From NCBI GenBank assembly GCA_947462255.1, contig CANHOA010000007.1:62001-126000 (forward strand): 64,000 nt of DNA, read 5' to 3'. The DNA comes from Flavobacteriales bacterium (GTDB lineage: Bacteria; Bacteroidota; Bacteroidia; Flavobacteriales_D; Crocinitomicaceae). Below are positions 32,576-41,838 of the stretch, in pieces (position 1 is the first letter of the stretch; every line of letters starts with the position of its first letter). The translations under genes were made by a program, and so were the position numbers. The notes beneath the pieces are model-generated. The model did no database searches, had not been told where the DNA came from, and saw nothing but the letters and a program-made list of their open reading frames with translations.

Positions 32576-33711
32576 CTTAAAATCTTTGGAACTAAGTTAC
32601 TATAAATTTGTTCGTATTGAGGTAGAATAGCCGCTAAAGAAAATAAGTTAGCCTGAGCTAATGCATTCTCCTTAAACTGCATCATCTGATCGGGTTGCAA
32701 CAAATGAATAGTATTCTTGGCCATATCCTCGACATCGCCAACATTGGATAAAAAACCTGAAAAACCATGCTTATTTACCTCCGCTAGTCCGCCTGTATTT
32801 GAGGAAATAACGGGAACAGATTGCGCCATTGCCTCTAGAGCGGCTAGACCAAAACTTTCTGTTTCAGAAGGCAGTAAAAACACATCAGCGATTTCAAGAA
32901 CATGCGCCGTATCCCTTAATTTTCCTAGAAACAATATCTTATCACATAAATTTAACTTTCGTGCTAATTGCTCGCAACTGTAGCGTTCAGGACCATCACC
33001 AACCATGATTAACTTAGATGGCAACTCAGCATTTACCTTTTCAAAAATACGGATGACATCCTCTACCCGCTTAACCTTTCTAAAATTAGAAATGTGACAA
33101 AGTATGGGCTCATTCGCCAGAGCATATTTTAAACGCGTATTGTTTAATCCTTCCTTAGTTTCATTATTTGGAACTATGAAATTATGAATAACATCAATGT
33201 GACGAGTGACCTTAAAATGTTCGTATGTAGCTTCCTTCAAACTATGCGATACAGCAGTAACGGCATCAGATTCATTAATACAAAAAGTAATCACCGGCTC
33301 AAACGATGGATCTTTACCCACTAACGTTATATCAGTACCGTGCAATGTTGTTACAAAAGGAATTTCGATGCCTTGCGAACGAAGAATCATTTTTGCCATA
33401 AAAGCGGCAGATGCATGGGGAATAGCATAGTGAACATGAAGTAAATCAAGTTTTTCATTTCGTACAACGTCTACCATTTTGGAAGTCAACTCAGTTTCAT
33501 AAGGTTGAAAATCAAACAAGGGGTAATCCGACACTGAAACCTCATGATAAAAGATGTTTTCACGAAAAGAACCCAAACGAACCGGCTGAGAATAGGTGAT
33601 AAAATGAACTTGATGCCCTTTCGCAGCTAATGCTTTTCCTAATTCTGTGGCCACAACACCACTACCACCAAACGTAGGATATAAAACAATCCCAATTTTC
33701 ATGTGCGTCAT
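32572..33711 (-). CDS. bshA: N-acetyl-alpha-D-glucosaminyl L-malate synthase
   Basis: GT4-family glycosyltransferase of 379 residues that joins GlcNAc from UDP-GlcNAc to L-malate, the first step of bacillithiol synthesis. The BshA opening KIGIVLYPTFGGSGVVATEL, LHVHYAIPHASAAFMAK and FVTTLHGTDITLVGKDPSF are diagnostic, and the GT4 donor motif ends SETESFGLAALEAMA. Start is the ATG at 33711 (MTHMKIG); the ATG three codons later is also possible. BshB and BshC are not in the window. It lies 13 bp after an outer-membrane protein gene and overlaps elbB by 4 bp. Confidence 0.94.
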   Translation of the reverse strand: MTHMKIGIVLYPTFGGSGVVATELGKALAAKGHQVHFITYSQPVRLGSFRENIFYHEVSVSDYPLFDFQPYETELTSKMVDVVRNEKLDLLHVHYAIPHASAAFMAKMILRSQGIEIPFVTTLHGTDITLVGKDPSFEPVITFCINESDAVTAVSHSLKEATYEHFKVTRHIDVIHNFIVPNNETKEGLNNTRLKYALANEPILCHISNFRKVKRVEDVIRIFEKVNAELPSKLIMVGDGPERYSCEQLARKLNLCDKILFLGKLRDTAHVLEIADVFLLPSETESFGLAALEAMAQSVPVISSNTGGLAEVNKHGFSGFLSNVGDVEDMAKNTIHLLQPDQMMQFKENALAQANLFSLAAILPQYEQIYSNLVPKILR

Positions 33712-33724
33712 TTAATTCAGAATA

Positions 33725-34309
33725 TTAATGGTTTGATTCTTTCCACCCTAGCGGAAAAAAGAATGAAATACGATAAATCATGGGTAAAATCTTGACAATC
33801 TGCCCTGCCTCATTTTTAACATTAAAATTATAACTGCTCCTAAAAGGGCTATTATCGGCATTGATGACATCGTAGAATACACCAGCATTTATTCTGATTT
33901 TATGATTGAAATCCCTAGAAAAACCACCACCTATGAATAAGGTCGATAACCATGATTTTGAGGAATTTACATTCACATAATTAATAGGGCAATGCAATGC
34001 TTCAAATTCTATTCCAGCAAAAACGACATTCTTTAAGCGATAATGAGCGAAAACGCCAGCGCCATAAATCGAGAAACCAAATTTCTGACCTAAATTATTA
34101 GACCATGTTCGCTGCATTCGGAAAGAAGGCCCAAGAGCGAAATTTTCATTTAATACCGCGGCATATTTAAGATCACCACCAACTGAGCCACCTAAATTGG
34201 ATCCACTGGCGACCAATTCAAGGCCAATTTCAGAACCATTAAAGCTTACTTGACTATAAATTGGGGAAACGAAAGCAAAGCCTAATAAAAGAACAACGAA
34301 AATTTTCAT
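33725..34309 (-). CDS. Predicted outer-membrane beta-barrel protein
   Basis: Secreted protein of 194 residues. The ATG at 34309 gives a clean signal peptide (MKIFVVLLLGFAFVSPIYSQ, residues 1-20); a longer frame from 34357 would hide it and lie upstream of the -7 box. The mature part alternates polar and hydrophobic residues with many Gly and aromatic positions (GGSVGGDLKYAAVLNENFAL, HKIRINAGVFYDVINAD), as in small eight-stranded barrels. No lipobox, no enzyme motif and no family name recognised. It heads the bshA-elbB-meaB-S4 operon, which is an unexpected partner for an envelope protein. Confidence 0.72.
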   Translation of the reverse strand: MKIFVVLLLGFAFVSPIYSQVSFNGSEIGLELVASGSNLGGSVGGDLKYAAVLNENFALGPSFRMQRTWSNNLGQKFGFSIYGAGVFAHYRLKNVVFAGIEFEALHCPINYVNVNSSKSWLSTLFIGGGFSRDFNHKIRINAGVFYDVINADNSPFRSSYNFNVKNEAGQIVKILPMIYRISFFFPLGWKESNH

Positions 34310-34325
34310 AACCTTTAATTTTATG

Positions 34326-34333
34326 CAAAGATA
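34326..34333 (-). promoter_or_regulatory. -7 box TATCTTTG of the outer-membrane protein-bshA operon
   Basis: Exact TAnnTTTG match on the minus strand, ending 16 bp before the ATG at 34309. It is divergent from the folD promoter, about 45 bp away. Confidence 0.6.
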
Positions 34334-34375
34334 AGGTGGAATTAAATAGTTCAGCATTATTTCTTATGGAGTTTC

Positions 34376-34383
34376 TATCTTTG
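34376..34383 (+). promoter_or_regulatory. -7 box TATCTTTG of folD
   Basis: Exact TAnnTTTG match ending 15 bp before the folD ATG at 34399; supports that start over the upstream ATG at 34336. Confidence 0.6.
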
Positions 34384-34398
34384 TGTAAAATTAGCTTC

Positions 34399-35277
34399 AT
34401 GCAAATCATTGACGGTATCCGTATTTCATCTGAAATAAAACAAGAATTAGCGATTCAAGTAATCGAAAGGAAAGCTCAGGGTAAAAAAATACCCCACCTT
34501 GCAGCCATTCTAGTAGGAAATGACGGTGCCTCCATGTCATATGTGAATGCTAAGGTAAAAGCCTGTGAAGAAATTGGATTTGAAAGCACACTAATTCGCT
34601 ACGATTCATCTGTATCTGAAGAAATTTTATTGGCAAAAGTTCTCGCATTAAATCTTGATAAAAGCATTGATGGTTTTATTGTTCAACTTCCTCTACCCCC
34701 ACAAATTGATGAAATGAAAATCACCCAAGCTATTGACCCATTAAAAGATGTCGATGGATTTCATCCGCAAAATTTAGGGAACATGGTGGTGAGTTTACCT
34801 GGCTTTTTGCCCGCAACACCCATGGGAATACTAGAATTAATAAAGAGAATGAAAATAGAAACTGAAGGGAAAAACTGCGTTATAATTGGAAGAAGTAACA
34901 TTGTTGGTATGCCCCTAAGTATTATGCTTGGACGCAATTCTTATCCTGGGAATTGTACCGTGACCTTGGCGCATTCAAGAACAAAAAATCTAAGTGAAGT
35001 ATGCCTAAAAGCTGATATCATCATTGCAGCAATCGGACAACCAAACTTTATTAAAGCAGACATGGTTAAAAAAGGTGCTGTTGTTATTGATGTTGGAACA
35101 ACAAGAGTAGAAGATTCTTCCCGTGAAAGAGGCTGGCGTTTGGTGGGAGATGTCGATTATGAAAATGTAGCCCCTCTTTGTAGTTATATTTCACCGGTGC
35201 CAGGAGGAGTTGGGCCAATGACTATTGCATCATTAATGATGAATACATTAAAAGCGCTTGAATTAAAAGGCAAATGA
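34399..35277 (+). CDS. folD: Bifunctional methylenetetrahydrofolate dehydrogenase / cyclohydrolase
   Basis: Cytoplasmic C1-folate enzyme of 292 residues that interconverts methylene-, methenyl- and 10-formyl-tetrahydrofolate, supplying purine synthesis. Family marks are [20 protein letters not shown] (with the catalytic Lys in YVNAK), [22 protein letters not shown], the NADP motif [12 protein letters not shown] and the closing [10 protein letters not shown]. The ATG at 34399 gives the standard opening [14 protein letters not shown] and follows the -7 box. The gene is monocistronic, 196 bp before the Nfu gene. Confidence 0.97.
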   Translation: MQIIDGIRISSEIKQELAIQVIERKAQGKKIPHLAAILVGNDGASMSYVNAKVKACEEIGFESTLIRYDSSVSEEILLAKVLALNLDKSIDGFIVQLPLPPQIDEMKITQAIDPLKDVDGFHPQNLGNMVVSLPGFLPATPMGILELIKRMKIETEGKNCVIIGRSNIVGMPLSIMLGRNSYPGNCTVTLAHSRTKNLSEVCLKADIIIAAIGQPNFIKADMVKKGAVVIDVGTTRVEDSSRERGWRLVGDVDYENVAPLCSYISPVPGGVGPMTIASLMMNTLKALELKGK

Positions 35278-35445
35278 AACGCTCACATTTTTATAATAGT
35301 TTTGGCATTATAAAATAAGCGCTTACAGCTAAAATATTGTTGATTTTCACAAACATTTCAGTATACTAATTGTTAAAATGACAATAAGTTTATAGAGAAA
35401 TTAAATAAACGTGAAATTATTTCCTCATATCGTTTTTTTTTTGCT

Positions 35446-35453
35446 TATTTTTG
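35446..35453 (+). promoter_or_regulatory. -7 box TATTTTTG of the Nfu gene
   Basis: Exact TAnnTTTG match ending 20 bp before the ATG at 35474, just behind a run of ten T residues. Confidence 0.55.
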
Positions 35454-35473
35454 ATAGATAAAATATACATTTA

Positions 35474-36085
35474 ATGAATGTTCCTGTAACGATTTACGCT
35501 GAAATGACCCCTAATCCGTCGACAATGAAATTTGTGGCGAACAAATACTTATTAATTGCTGGAGATTCCGTTGAATTTGTAAGTAAACAAGATGCCAAAG
35601 GGTTTTCACCTCTTGTAGAAGCCTTATTTGATTTCCCATTTGTAAAAAGCGTTTTCATTGCGGCTAATTTTGTAACGATTACGAAAACAAATAATGTTCC
35701 CTGGGACTTTATTACCATGCAGTTGCGAGAATTTGTTAAAGATTGGATTTCTGAAGGAAAAGAAGTGCTAATACAAATGCCCCAAGCTAAAGAAACAACA
35801 GCAGAAAATAATTCCTCATCATCTGCAGATGAGATAGCTTCTTTTGAACCAAGCGATTTAGACGAAGCGATCCGATCACTTTTAGACCAATATGTGCGAC
35901 CTGCAGTAGAAAATGATGGAGGAGCAATTGATTTTTTAGGATTTAAAGATGGAACAGTAAGTGTTAAAATGAAAGGTTCATGTGCTGGTTGCCCTTCCTC
36001 AACCGCAACCTTGAAAGGTGGCATCGAAAATCTACTGAAGCAACACTTACCTGAAGTAACAAATGTCATGGCAGTAAACGAATAA
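35474..36085 (+). CDS. Nfu-type iron-sulfur cluster scaffold/carrier
   Basis: Protein of 203 residues with the two Nfu domains. The N-terminal Nfu_N domain (about 1-95) carries EMTPNPSTMKFVANKYL and the C-terminal NifU-like domain (about 125-200) carries the cluster-binding CxxC in MKGSCAGCPSSTATLKGG. A low-complexity acidic linker joins them. The family receives 4Fe-4S clusters from the assembly machinery and passes them to target proteins. Length and order match eukaryotic NFU1 and many bacterial forms. Its own promoter precedes it and recQ follows after 21 bp. Confidence 0.93.
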   Translation: MNVPVTIYAEMTPNPSTMKFVANKYLLIAGDSVEFVSKQDAKGFSPLVEALFDFPFVKSVFIAANFVTITKTNNVPWDFITMQLREFVKDWISEGKEVLIQMPQAKETTAENNSSSSADEIASFEPSDLDEAIRSLLDQYVRPAVENDGGAIDFLGFKDGTVSVKMKGSCAGCPSSTATLKGGIENLLKQHLPEVTNVMAVNE

Positions 36086-36106
36086 CAACCATCAACTAGA
36101 AAGAAA

Positions 36107-38317
36107 TTGATACTTAAAGAACAAAATATTGTGGGTCAGGTGCAGAATAATTTAAAAGAATCTTTGCAGCGCTTCTTTGGATTTAGTCAATTCAAAGGTG
36201 AACAGGAAGCTATTATCAATAATATTTTGAGTGGTAAGAATACCTTTGTTATCATGCCAACAGGTGGTGGAAAATCACTGTGCTATCAACTTCCAGCATT
36301 AATAAGCGAAGGAACAGCCATTATTGTTTCTCCCTTGATTGCATTAATGAAAAATCAAGTGGATGCGATGCGTCATGTAAGTAATAATGATGATATCGCC
36401 CATTTCTTGAATTCTTCCTTATCCAAAGCAGATATTTTAAAAGTAAAGAAGGACATTCAAGATGGGAAAACCAAAATGCTCTATGTTGCACCAGAATCGC
36501 TAACAAAATTAGAAAATATTAAGTTTTTAACATCTGTCAACATTTCTTTTTTCGCCATTGATGAGGCCCATTGTATTTCAGAATGGGGGCATGATTTTAG
36601 ACCAGAATACCGTCGTTTAAGAGAAATATTCGAGAAGATTTCAAATGTTCCTATTGTTGCATTAACTGCCACTGCTACCCCAAAAGTACAGCATGACATC
36701 CAAAAAAACTTGAACATGTTGGATGCTACCCTTTATCAATCATCTTTCAATAGGGATAATTTATACTATGAAATTCGTCCCAAGCGAGATGTAGAAAAAG
36801 AAATTATCAAATACGTAAAAAGGCACTCAGGTAAAAGTGGCATCATCTATTGCTTGTCAAGGAAAAAAGTGGAAGAAATTTCTGAAGTACTGCAAGTTAA
36901 TGGCATAAAAGCACTAGCCTACCATGCAGGCTTAGACTCAACTACAAGAGCGAAGCATCAAGACATGTTTTTGATGGAAGATGCAGATATTATTGTTGCA
37001 ACAATTGCATTCGGAATGGGAATTGACAAACCGGATGTGCGCTTTGTAATACATCATGATATTCCTAAATCCATAGAAAGCTATTACCAAGAAACAGGGC
37101 GCGCAGGTCGAGATGGTGGAATTGGAGAATGCATTGCGTTTTATAGCTACAAGGATATTGAAAAATTAGAGAAGTTTTTACAAGGAAAACCAATCACTGA
37201 ACTTGAAATAGGGCGACAATTATTAAATGAAATTGTTTCCTATGCTGAAACTTCTGTTTGTAGAAGAAAATTTATACTGCACTATTTCGGAGAAACATTT
37301 GAAGAGAAAAATTGCGATGAGCAGTGCGATAATTGTAGAAACCCACTCGAGAAAACAGAAGGTGAAGCCAGTGTGACAAACTTATTAAAAGCGGTTACTA
37401 TTCTCGAAGAGACTCAAAAGGCTAAACACTATTGCGCTTTTCTTTCAGGGAATCTTACCTCTGATATAAAGGCATATAAACACAATTTGCTGCCCTTATT
37501 TGGTATAGGAAAAGAATTTGATGAACACTTTTGGAATGCCGTGATCCGACAAGTAACCTTAGGTGGCTTATTGTATAAAGACGTTGAATCATTTGGGATA
37601 TTAAAAATTACCGATGCAGGCAAAGCATTTTTAGCTAATCCGAAGTCGTTTAAGTTGTTGAAGCAGCACGATTTCTCCAATACAGATGATGACGATTCCA
37701 TTATTTTAGGTGGAAAAGGTGGTGTATTTGATGAACGATTATATGATTTACTTATTGACTTAAGAAAATCAATTGCCAAAGAAATGGGAGTTCCACCTTT
37801 TGTTGTGTTTCAAGAACCATCTCTAAAGGACATGTGTTTTCAATACCCGATTGAACTAGAAGAATTAACAAATATTCAGGGAGTTGGGGTTGGAAAAGCG
37901 CAGCGATATGGCGAGCCATTTATCGCTCTAATTGCCAACTACGTTGAAGATAATGATATTGAACGACCACAAGATATGGTGGTTAAATCCTTAATAAATA
38001 AATCTGGATTAAAGGTGCAATTGATTCAAAACATTGATCGAAAATTACCTTTAGATGATATAGCTAATAGCCAAGGCAAAACGTTTAATGAATTGTTAGA
38101 TGAAATAGAATCTATTGTTGCATCAGGTACGCGGGTTAATATCAATTATTACATCAATACGCTACTAGACTTGGACAATCAAAATGAAATATTTGAATGC
38201 TTTAACAATGCAAATTCGGATGACTTAGTGACTGCATACCATGAGTTAGATGGCCTTTACACGGAAGAAGAACTTCGTTTGGTGCGCATTCGCTACATGA
38301 GCGAAATGGCTAACTAA
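36107..38317 (+). CDS. recQ: ATP-dependent DNA helicase RecQ
   Basis: SF2 3'-5' DNA helicase, up to 736 residues, for repair of replication forks and recombination. Motif I is MPTGGGKSLCYQLP, motif II AIDEAHCISEWG, motif III LTATATP and motif VI QETGRAGRDG. The zinc module (CDEQCDNC), a winged helix and an HRDC domain (about 545-625) follow, then about 100 residues of extra C-terminal helical sequence seen in many Bacteroidota RecQ proteins. There is no usable ATG before motif I: the frame opens with TTG at 36107, GTG at 36131 or GTG at 36140, and I cannot decide. Its stop overlaps that of the convergent aminopeptidase gene. Confidence 0.95.
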   Translation: MILKEQNIVGQVQNNLKESLQRFFGFSQFKGEQEAIINNILSGKNTFVIMPTGGGKSLCYQLPALISEGTAIIVSPLIALMKNQVDAMRHVSNNDDIAHFLNSSLSKADILKVKKDIQDGKTKMLYVAPESLTKLENIKFLTSVNISFFAIDEAHCISEWGHDFRPEYRRLREIFEKISNVPIVALTATATPKVQHDIQKNLNMLDATLYQSSFNRDNLYYEIRPKRDVEKEIIKYVKRHSGKSGIIYCLSRKKVEEISEVLQVNGIKALAYHAGLDSTTRAKHQDMFLMEDADIIVATIAFGMGIDKPDVRFVIHHDIPKSIESYYQETGRAGRDGGIGECIAFYSYKDIEKLEKFLQGKPITELEIGRQLLNEIVSYAETSVCRRKFILHYFGETFEEKNCDEQCDNCRNPLEKTEGEASVTNLLKAVTILEETQKAKHYCAFLSGNLTSDIKAYKHNLLPLFGIGKEFDEHFWNAVIRQVTLGGLLYKDVESFGILKITDAGKAFLANPKSFKLLKQHDFSNTDDDDSIILGGKGGVFDERLYDLLIDLRKSIAKEMGVPPFVVFQEPSLKDMCFQYPIELEELTNIQGVGVGKAQRYGEPFIALIANYVEDNDIERPQDMVVKSLINKSGLKVQLIQNIDRKLPLDDIANSQGKTFNELLDEIESIVASGTRVNINYYINTLLDLDNQNEIFECFNNANSDDLVTAYHELDGLYTEEELRLVRIRYMSEMAN

Positions 38318-40266
38318 TCGTTAAAAAGTTCAGCGATTGAATTTCGAGATACAGCATGATAATATGCTTTTGATTTGTCAAAAACTTTTTTTGCCCAAAC
38401 TTTATCTTCAGGATTTTTTATCAAGGCTTTATATATTGGCAGCAAAAATTTTCGCCTTCCTACCTTGCTGATAAATTTTTCAATTTCAGGTCTAATTTCT
38501 CTATTACCACAATTGATATTTAATACGAACCACTCAGCCATGACCTCACTATTCCCCCAAGCACTAAAGTTCATTTTTTGATCTAAGTATCTCAACCTTT
38601 CAATAGCAATATCTTGGTCTAACGCTCGAATAAATGTTTGCCATTCTTGAACAATAAAGTCTTCCCTTTTAAGCTGATTAATAACCTTAACACGCTGTTT
38701 TTTAGCTCGATTTTTAACTTTTTTCCATTCATAACTAATCACTTGATCAAAAATATTTTCACCAGAAGAGCATCGTTTGGCCAACGATTGCATATTCATC
38801 AAACGTGGAGAATTAATTGACACACAATTTTTTGGCAATCCATTCTGATAAATCCATTCATCATAGTCAAAAACAAGACGATTAGGCGCAAGTAAATTCC
38901 TTTCTATTTCGTCAATAAATGTTGTTGAGTTAACGGTTTTGAATTGAAATACCTTAAAGTAATGATTAAGAAACTGATCAAACACCTTTCTTCCCACCTT
39001 ATTTTCTAATGTTTTGAGAAAGAAAGCACCTTTAACATATGCAATACTTGTCATACCATCATCAGGATTTCGATTCTTTAAATTTAAATGCAATTGGCTA
39101 TCTTCAGGATGTTTTCCTTTTAGAATTTCTTTTAATTCAGCTTGCAATTCCTGAAATTCAATTTGCGCTAATATATCCGCCACTTCTTTACCATAAAGAG
39201 CTTCCATAATGCGCTGCTCGAAATAAACAGTAAAACCTTCATTAAGCCAAAAATCATCCCATGTGCTATTCGTTACCAAATTACCTGACCACGAATGGGC
39301 CAACTCGTGAGCAATAACCGAAACTAAACTTCTATCACCAGCAAGAATCGTTGGATTGACAAATGTTAAGCGAGGATTTTCCATTCCTCCAAAAGGAAAT
39401 GAATAAGGCAAAACCAACAAGTCATATTGCTTCCACTGATAGCTTCCGTACAAGGATGAAGCAGCCGTCATCATCTTAGGTAGTTCCTCGAATTCATAAA
39501 CGCAGGCGGACAATAGTTCTTTTTCGGCATAAACGCCGGTATTAGTGCTAAGTGGGTGATAAGCAATATCGCCTACAGCCAATGAAATTAAATAGGATGG
39601 TATCGGTTGATCCATTTCGAATTCATAAATCCCAGTAGTATTTTTTTCTTTTGGATTTGTTGCACTCATCAAGGCAAGTAGGTCTTTTGGAACTTTTACT
39701 GTTGCATTATAGGTAAATCGATTCGAAGGAGAATCCTGAAGCGGAATCCATGTACGTGTTAATATAGCCTGACCTTGAGTATATAAAAAAGGCGTTTTCT
39801 TGGAACTTGTAGAAAGCGTATCAAGCCAATCTAATGCCTCTGCACCCTTTGTAGTTTGGTAATAGATATTAACTTGTGTTGTTTTAGGATCTACGGTAAC
39901 CGTAAGTGGCTGACCTAAAATGGAGTCCTTATCCATCTGTCCGATAACAAAATCAACTTCTTTTTCATGAAATTTTTGACCAGTTGTTACTTTTTGAATT
40001 AATAAATTACGCGTATCAAAAATAGCCACGGATGCATTATTATTAACCATTTCATGGCGTGCAACACCATAGATTGTCTGGTTTTCAAAATTAACATCCA
40101 ATTCAAGTTCTAAGTGAACTGTTTTGATCGCCTTAAAATTTGCATAAGAATGATGGTCTACAATCGTATCATTTGATGCATTCACATCATGCTCAATAAA
40201 TTTGGCTCTTGTAGAACAGGAAGAAAGAGCGATAATCAATAAAAGCAGGAAAAGTATATGGCGCAT
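38314..40266 (-). CDS. M1 family aminopeptidase, lipoprotein
   Basis: Zinc aminopeptidase of 650 residues. A lipoprotein signal ends at Cys17 (LLIIALSSCS), so it is probably anchored to a membrane on the periplasmic side. The substrate-exopeptidase motif is FPFGGMENPRL and the zinc site is VIAHELAHSWSG ... WLNEGFTVYFE (HExxHx18E). The C-terminal helical domain resembles that of leukotriene-A4-hydrolase-like members. It removes N-terminal residues from peptides, likely for nutrition. The gene follows the unknown secreted gene upstream without a gap, in an operon headed by purB. Confidence 0.94.
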   Translation of the reverse strand: MRHILFLLLLIIALSSCSTRAKFIEHDVNASNDTIVDHHSYANFKAIKTVHLELELDVNFENQTIYGVARHEMVNNNASVAIFDTRNLLIQKVTTGQKFHEKEVDFVIGQMDKDSILGQPLTVTVDPKTTQVNIYYQTTKGAEALDWLDTLSTSSKKTPFLYTQGQAILTRTWIPLQDSPSNRFTYNATVKVPKDLLALMSATNPKEKNTTGIYEFEMDQPIPSYLISLAVGDIAYHPLSTNTGVYAEKELLSACVYEFEELPKMMTAASSLYGSYQWKQYDLLVLPYSFPFGGMENPRLTFVNPTILAGDRSLVSVIAHELAHSWSGNLVTNSTWDDFWLNEGFTVYFEQRIMEALYGKEVADILAQIEFQELQAELKEILKGKHPEDSQLHLNLKNRNPDDGMTSIAYVKGAFFLKTLENKVGRKVFDQFLNHYFKVFQFKTVNSTTFIDEIERNLLAPNRLVFDYDEWIYQNGLPKNCVSINSPRLMNMQSLAKRCSSGENIFDQVISYEWKKVKNRAKKQRVKVINQLKREDFIVQEWQTFIRALDQDIAIERLRYLDQKMNFSAWGNSEVMAEWFVLNINCGNREIRPEIEKFISKVGRRKFLLPIYKALIKNPEDKVWAKKVFDKSKAYYHAVSRNSIAELFND

Positions 40267-41838
40267 TTAATTCTTATTTTTAAATGATAAAATCCCAAAG
40301 CGTTCCTTACCCCTTGTTATCGCATAGAGCAACAATTCCTTATCTTTTTGATTTAATTTCATCATTTTAGGAATTACGATGGAGGATAACTCCTTCCTTG
40401 AAAACAAGGTCTTTCTTTCTAATTTACCCGTTTCAATATTAATTGAACAAATCGCTACGGCATTATTTCTTCGCGATAAATTATAGGAGTATACCTGTCC
40501 ATCAAATTGAGAAAATTCACCTAGCTCATCATAATTTCGTTGGTTATCATTAAAAATAAAATGAAGGTCTTTGCCATTAGTAAAACTCTGATAGGAGCTA
40601 TAAGGCCCACCATCATTAACAGAAACTTGTTGTTTAGCAATTCTTGTTTCCCAGACAAATTTTCCATCTAATCCTATTCTGAAGGCGATAATATCATTGT
40701 AATAATATGTATTGGTGGTATTTGATATCCCTGTTCGAGAATCATAATTGGTTCGAGTTTGAATAAAATATTTTTCCAATGAACCAATAGAGGAACCATC
40801 ATCAAGAGTAAAAATGGTGCGTAACTTGTAATCATAAATTTGAGGGGATTGACCATTATTTTGAAACCTTCGTTCAAAGCGATCGAATTGACGATCAGTC
40901 ATATTATCTTTCAGGATGTCCTTGCCAAATGGAATTAATCCCCTTGCCGTCATCGAATCTTTATTAGCATCAATCCGAATAGAAAAAACACCTTCAAGCC
41001 CTTGATAATTACCATTGCCATACAATCCTGATAAACTTATAATATTGCTGTCATTCGAAGAAATAAAAATATCATCAATTCTTTTATCATCAACATCAAC
41101 ACTAAACTCTTTCAAATCGCTGTTATGAATTTTATAAATATGAATGGCTTTAAAGTTCTCATACGCTTTATTGAGAAAACGCGTATTACTTTCTTTATGT
41201 TCTGTCAAAATAAGGTAATAATCCCCGGTATTAGAGATGTGATCCTCATTAATGGTAGACATATTTCCACTAAATGGCAGAGTGTATTCTCCTTTCTGAG
41301 TGGTTGTTAAGGCAGAATCTAATATCACATAGCCATAAAGATCGCTCACTTCTTTTCGTCCAGGAATTTGCCAAACAACCCCAATATAACGTCTATTCGC
41401 AGAACTGATGATGTTAAAATTAGGCTTCGCACCAAGATTAGCATTAACATATTCAGCCAATAAAACGGATGGTCCTGATGGTAATAAATCTTCACCCAAT
41501 TCTTGGCTATACAATGCCATTGTGCCATTCGCTTTATCAGATAGAAAGACAATGAGTTTTCCTCCATGGTACAGTGTCGATTCAATGGTAGCAATTCCCG
41601 ATTCAATAACAGGTTTAATACGCTCTTGATTCACCTCTATCATATTGTAGTGTTCATTTATACGATAATTTCCAAGTAATCCTGACCACCGGAGTGTATA
41701 AAAAGATGAATTTTCCTTTGGAAGAATATCAATTAAATAACCCGAGCTTTTAATAGGTGGACCCCATTGGACAGGAAATTCCTGACAAAATAATGGCAAG
41801 GATAACATAAATAACACCGCACTAATTATGACTTTCAT
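40267..41838 (-). CDS. Secreted protein of unknown function
   Basis: Protein of 523 residues with a clear signal peptide (residues 1-19, MKVIISAVLFMLSLPLFCQ). I recognise no family. The mature part is rich in beta-strand-like patterns with repeated short hydrophobic strands and Gly/Asp turns, which could be a propeller, but no repeat could be aligned with confidence. There is no T9SS tail and no catalytic motif. The gene overlaps purB by 4 bp (ATGA) and directly abuts the M1 aminopeptidase gene, so the two envelope proteins are expressed together; the link to purine synthesis is probably only transcriptional. Confidence 0.72.
   Translation of the reverse strand: MKVIISAVLFMLSLPLFCQEFPVQWGPPIKSSGYLIDILPKENSSFYTLRWSGLLGNYRINEHYNMIEVNQERIKPVIESGIATIESTLYHGGKLIVFLSDKANGTMALYSQELGEDLLPSGPSVLLAEYVNANLGAKPNFNIISSANRRYIGVVWQIPGRKEVSDLYGYVILDSALTTTQKGEYTLPFSGNMSTINEDHISNTGDYYLILTEHKESNTRFLNKAYENFKAIHIYKIHNSDLKEFSVDVDDKRIDDIFISSNDSNIISLSGLYGNGNYQGLEGVFSIRIDANKDSMTARGLIPFGKDILKDNMTDRQFDRFERRFQNNGQSPQIYDYKLRTIFTLDDGSSIGSLEKYFIQTRTNYDSRTGISNTTNTYYYNDIIAFRIGLDGKFVWETRIAKQQVSVNDGGPYSSYQSFTNGKDLHFIFNDNQRNYDELGEFSQFDGQVYSYNLSRRNNAVAICSINIETGKLERKTLFSRKELSSIVIPKMMKLNQKDKELLLYAITRGKERFGILSFKNKN

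Noticed and set aside
35278-35473. Possible riboswitch or small RNA between folD and the Nfu gene
   Set aside because: Only a short AT inverted repeat (TTATAATA ... TTATAA) and a T-run are seen, with no known riboswitch core.
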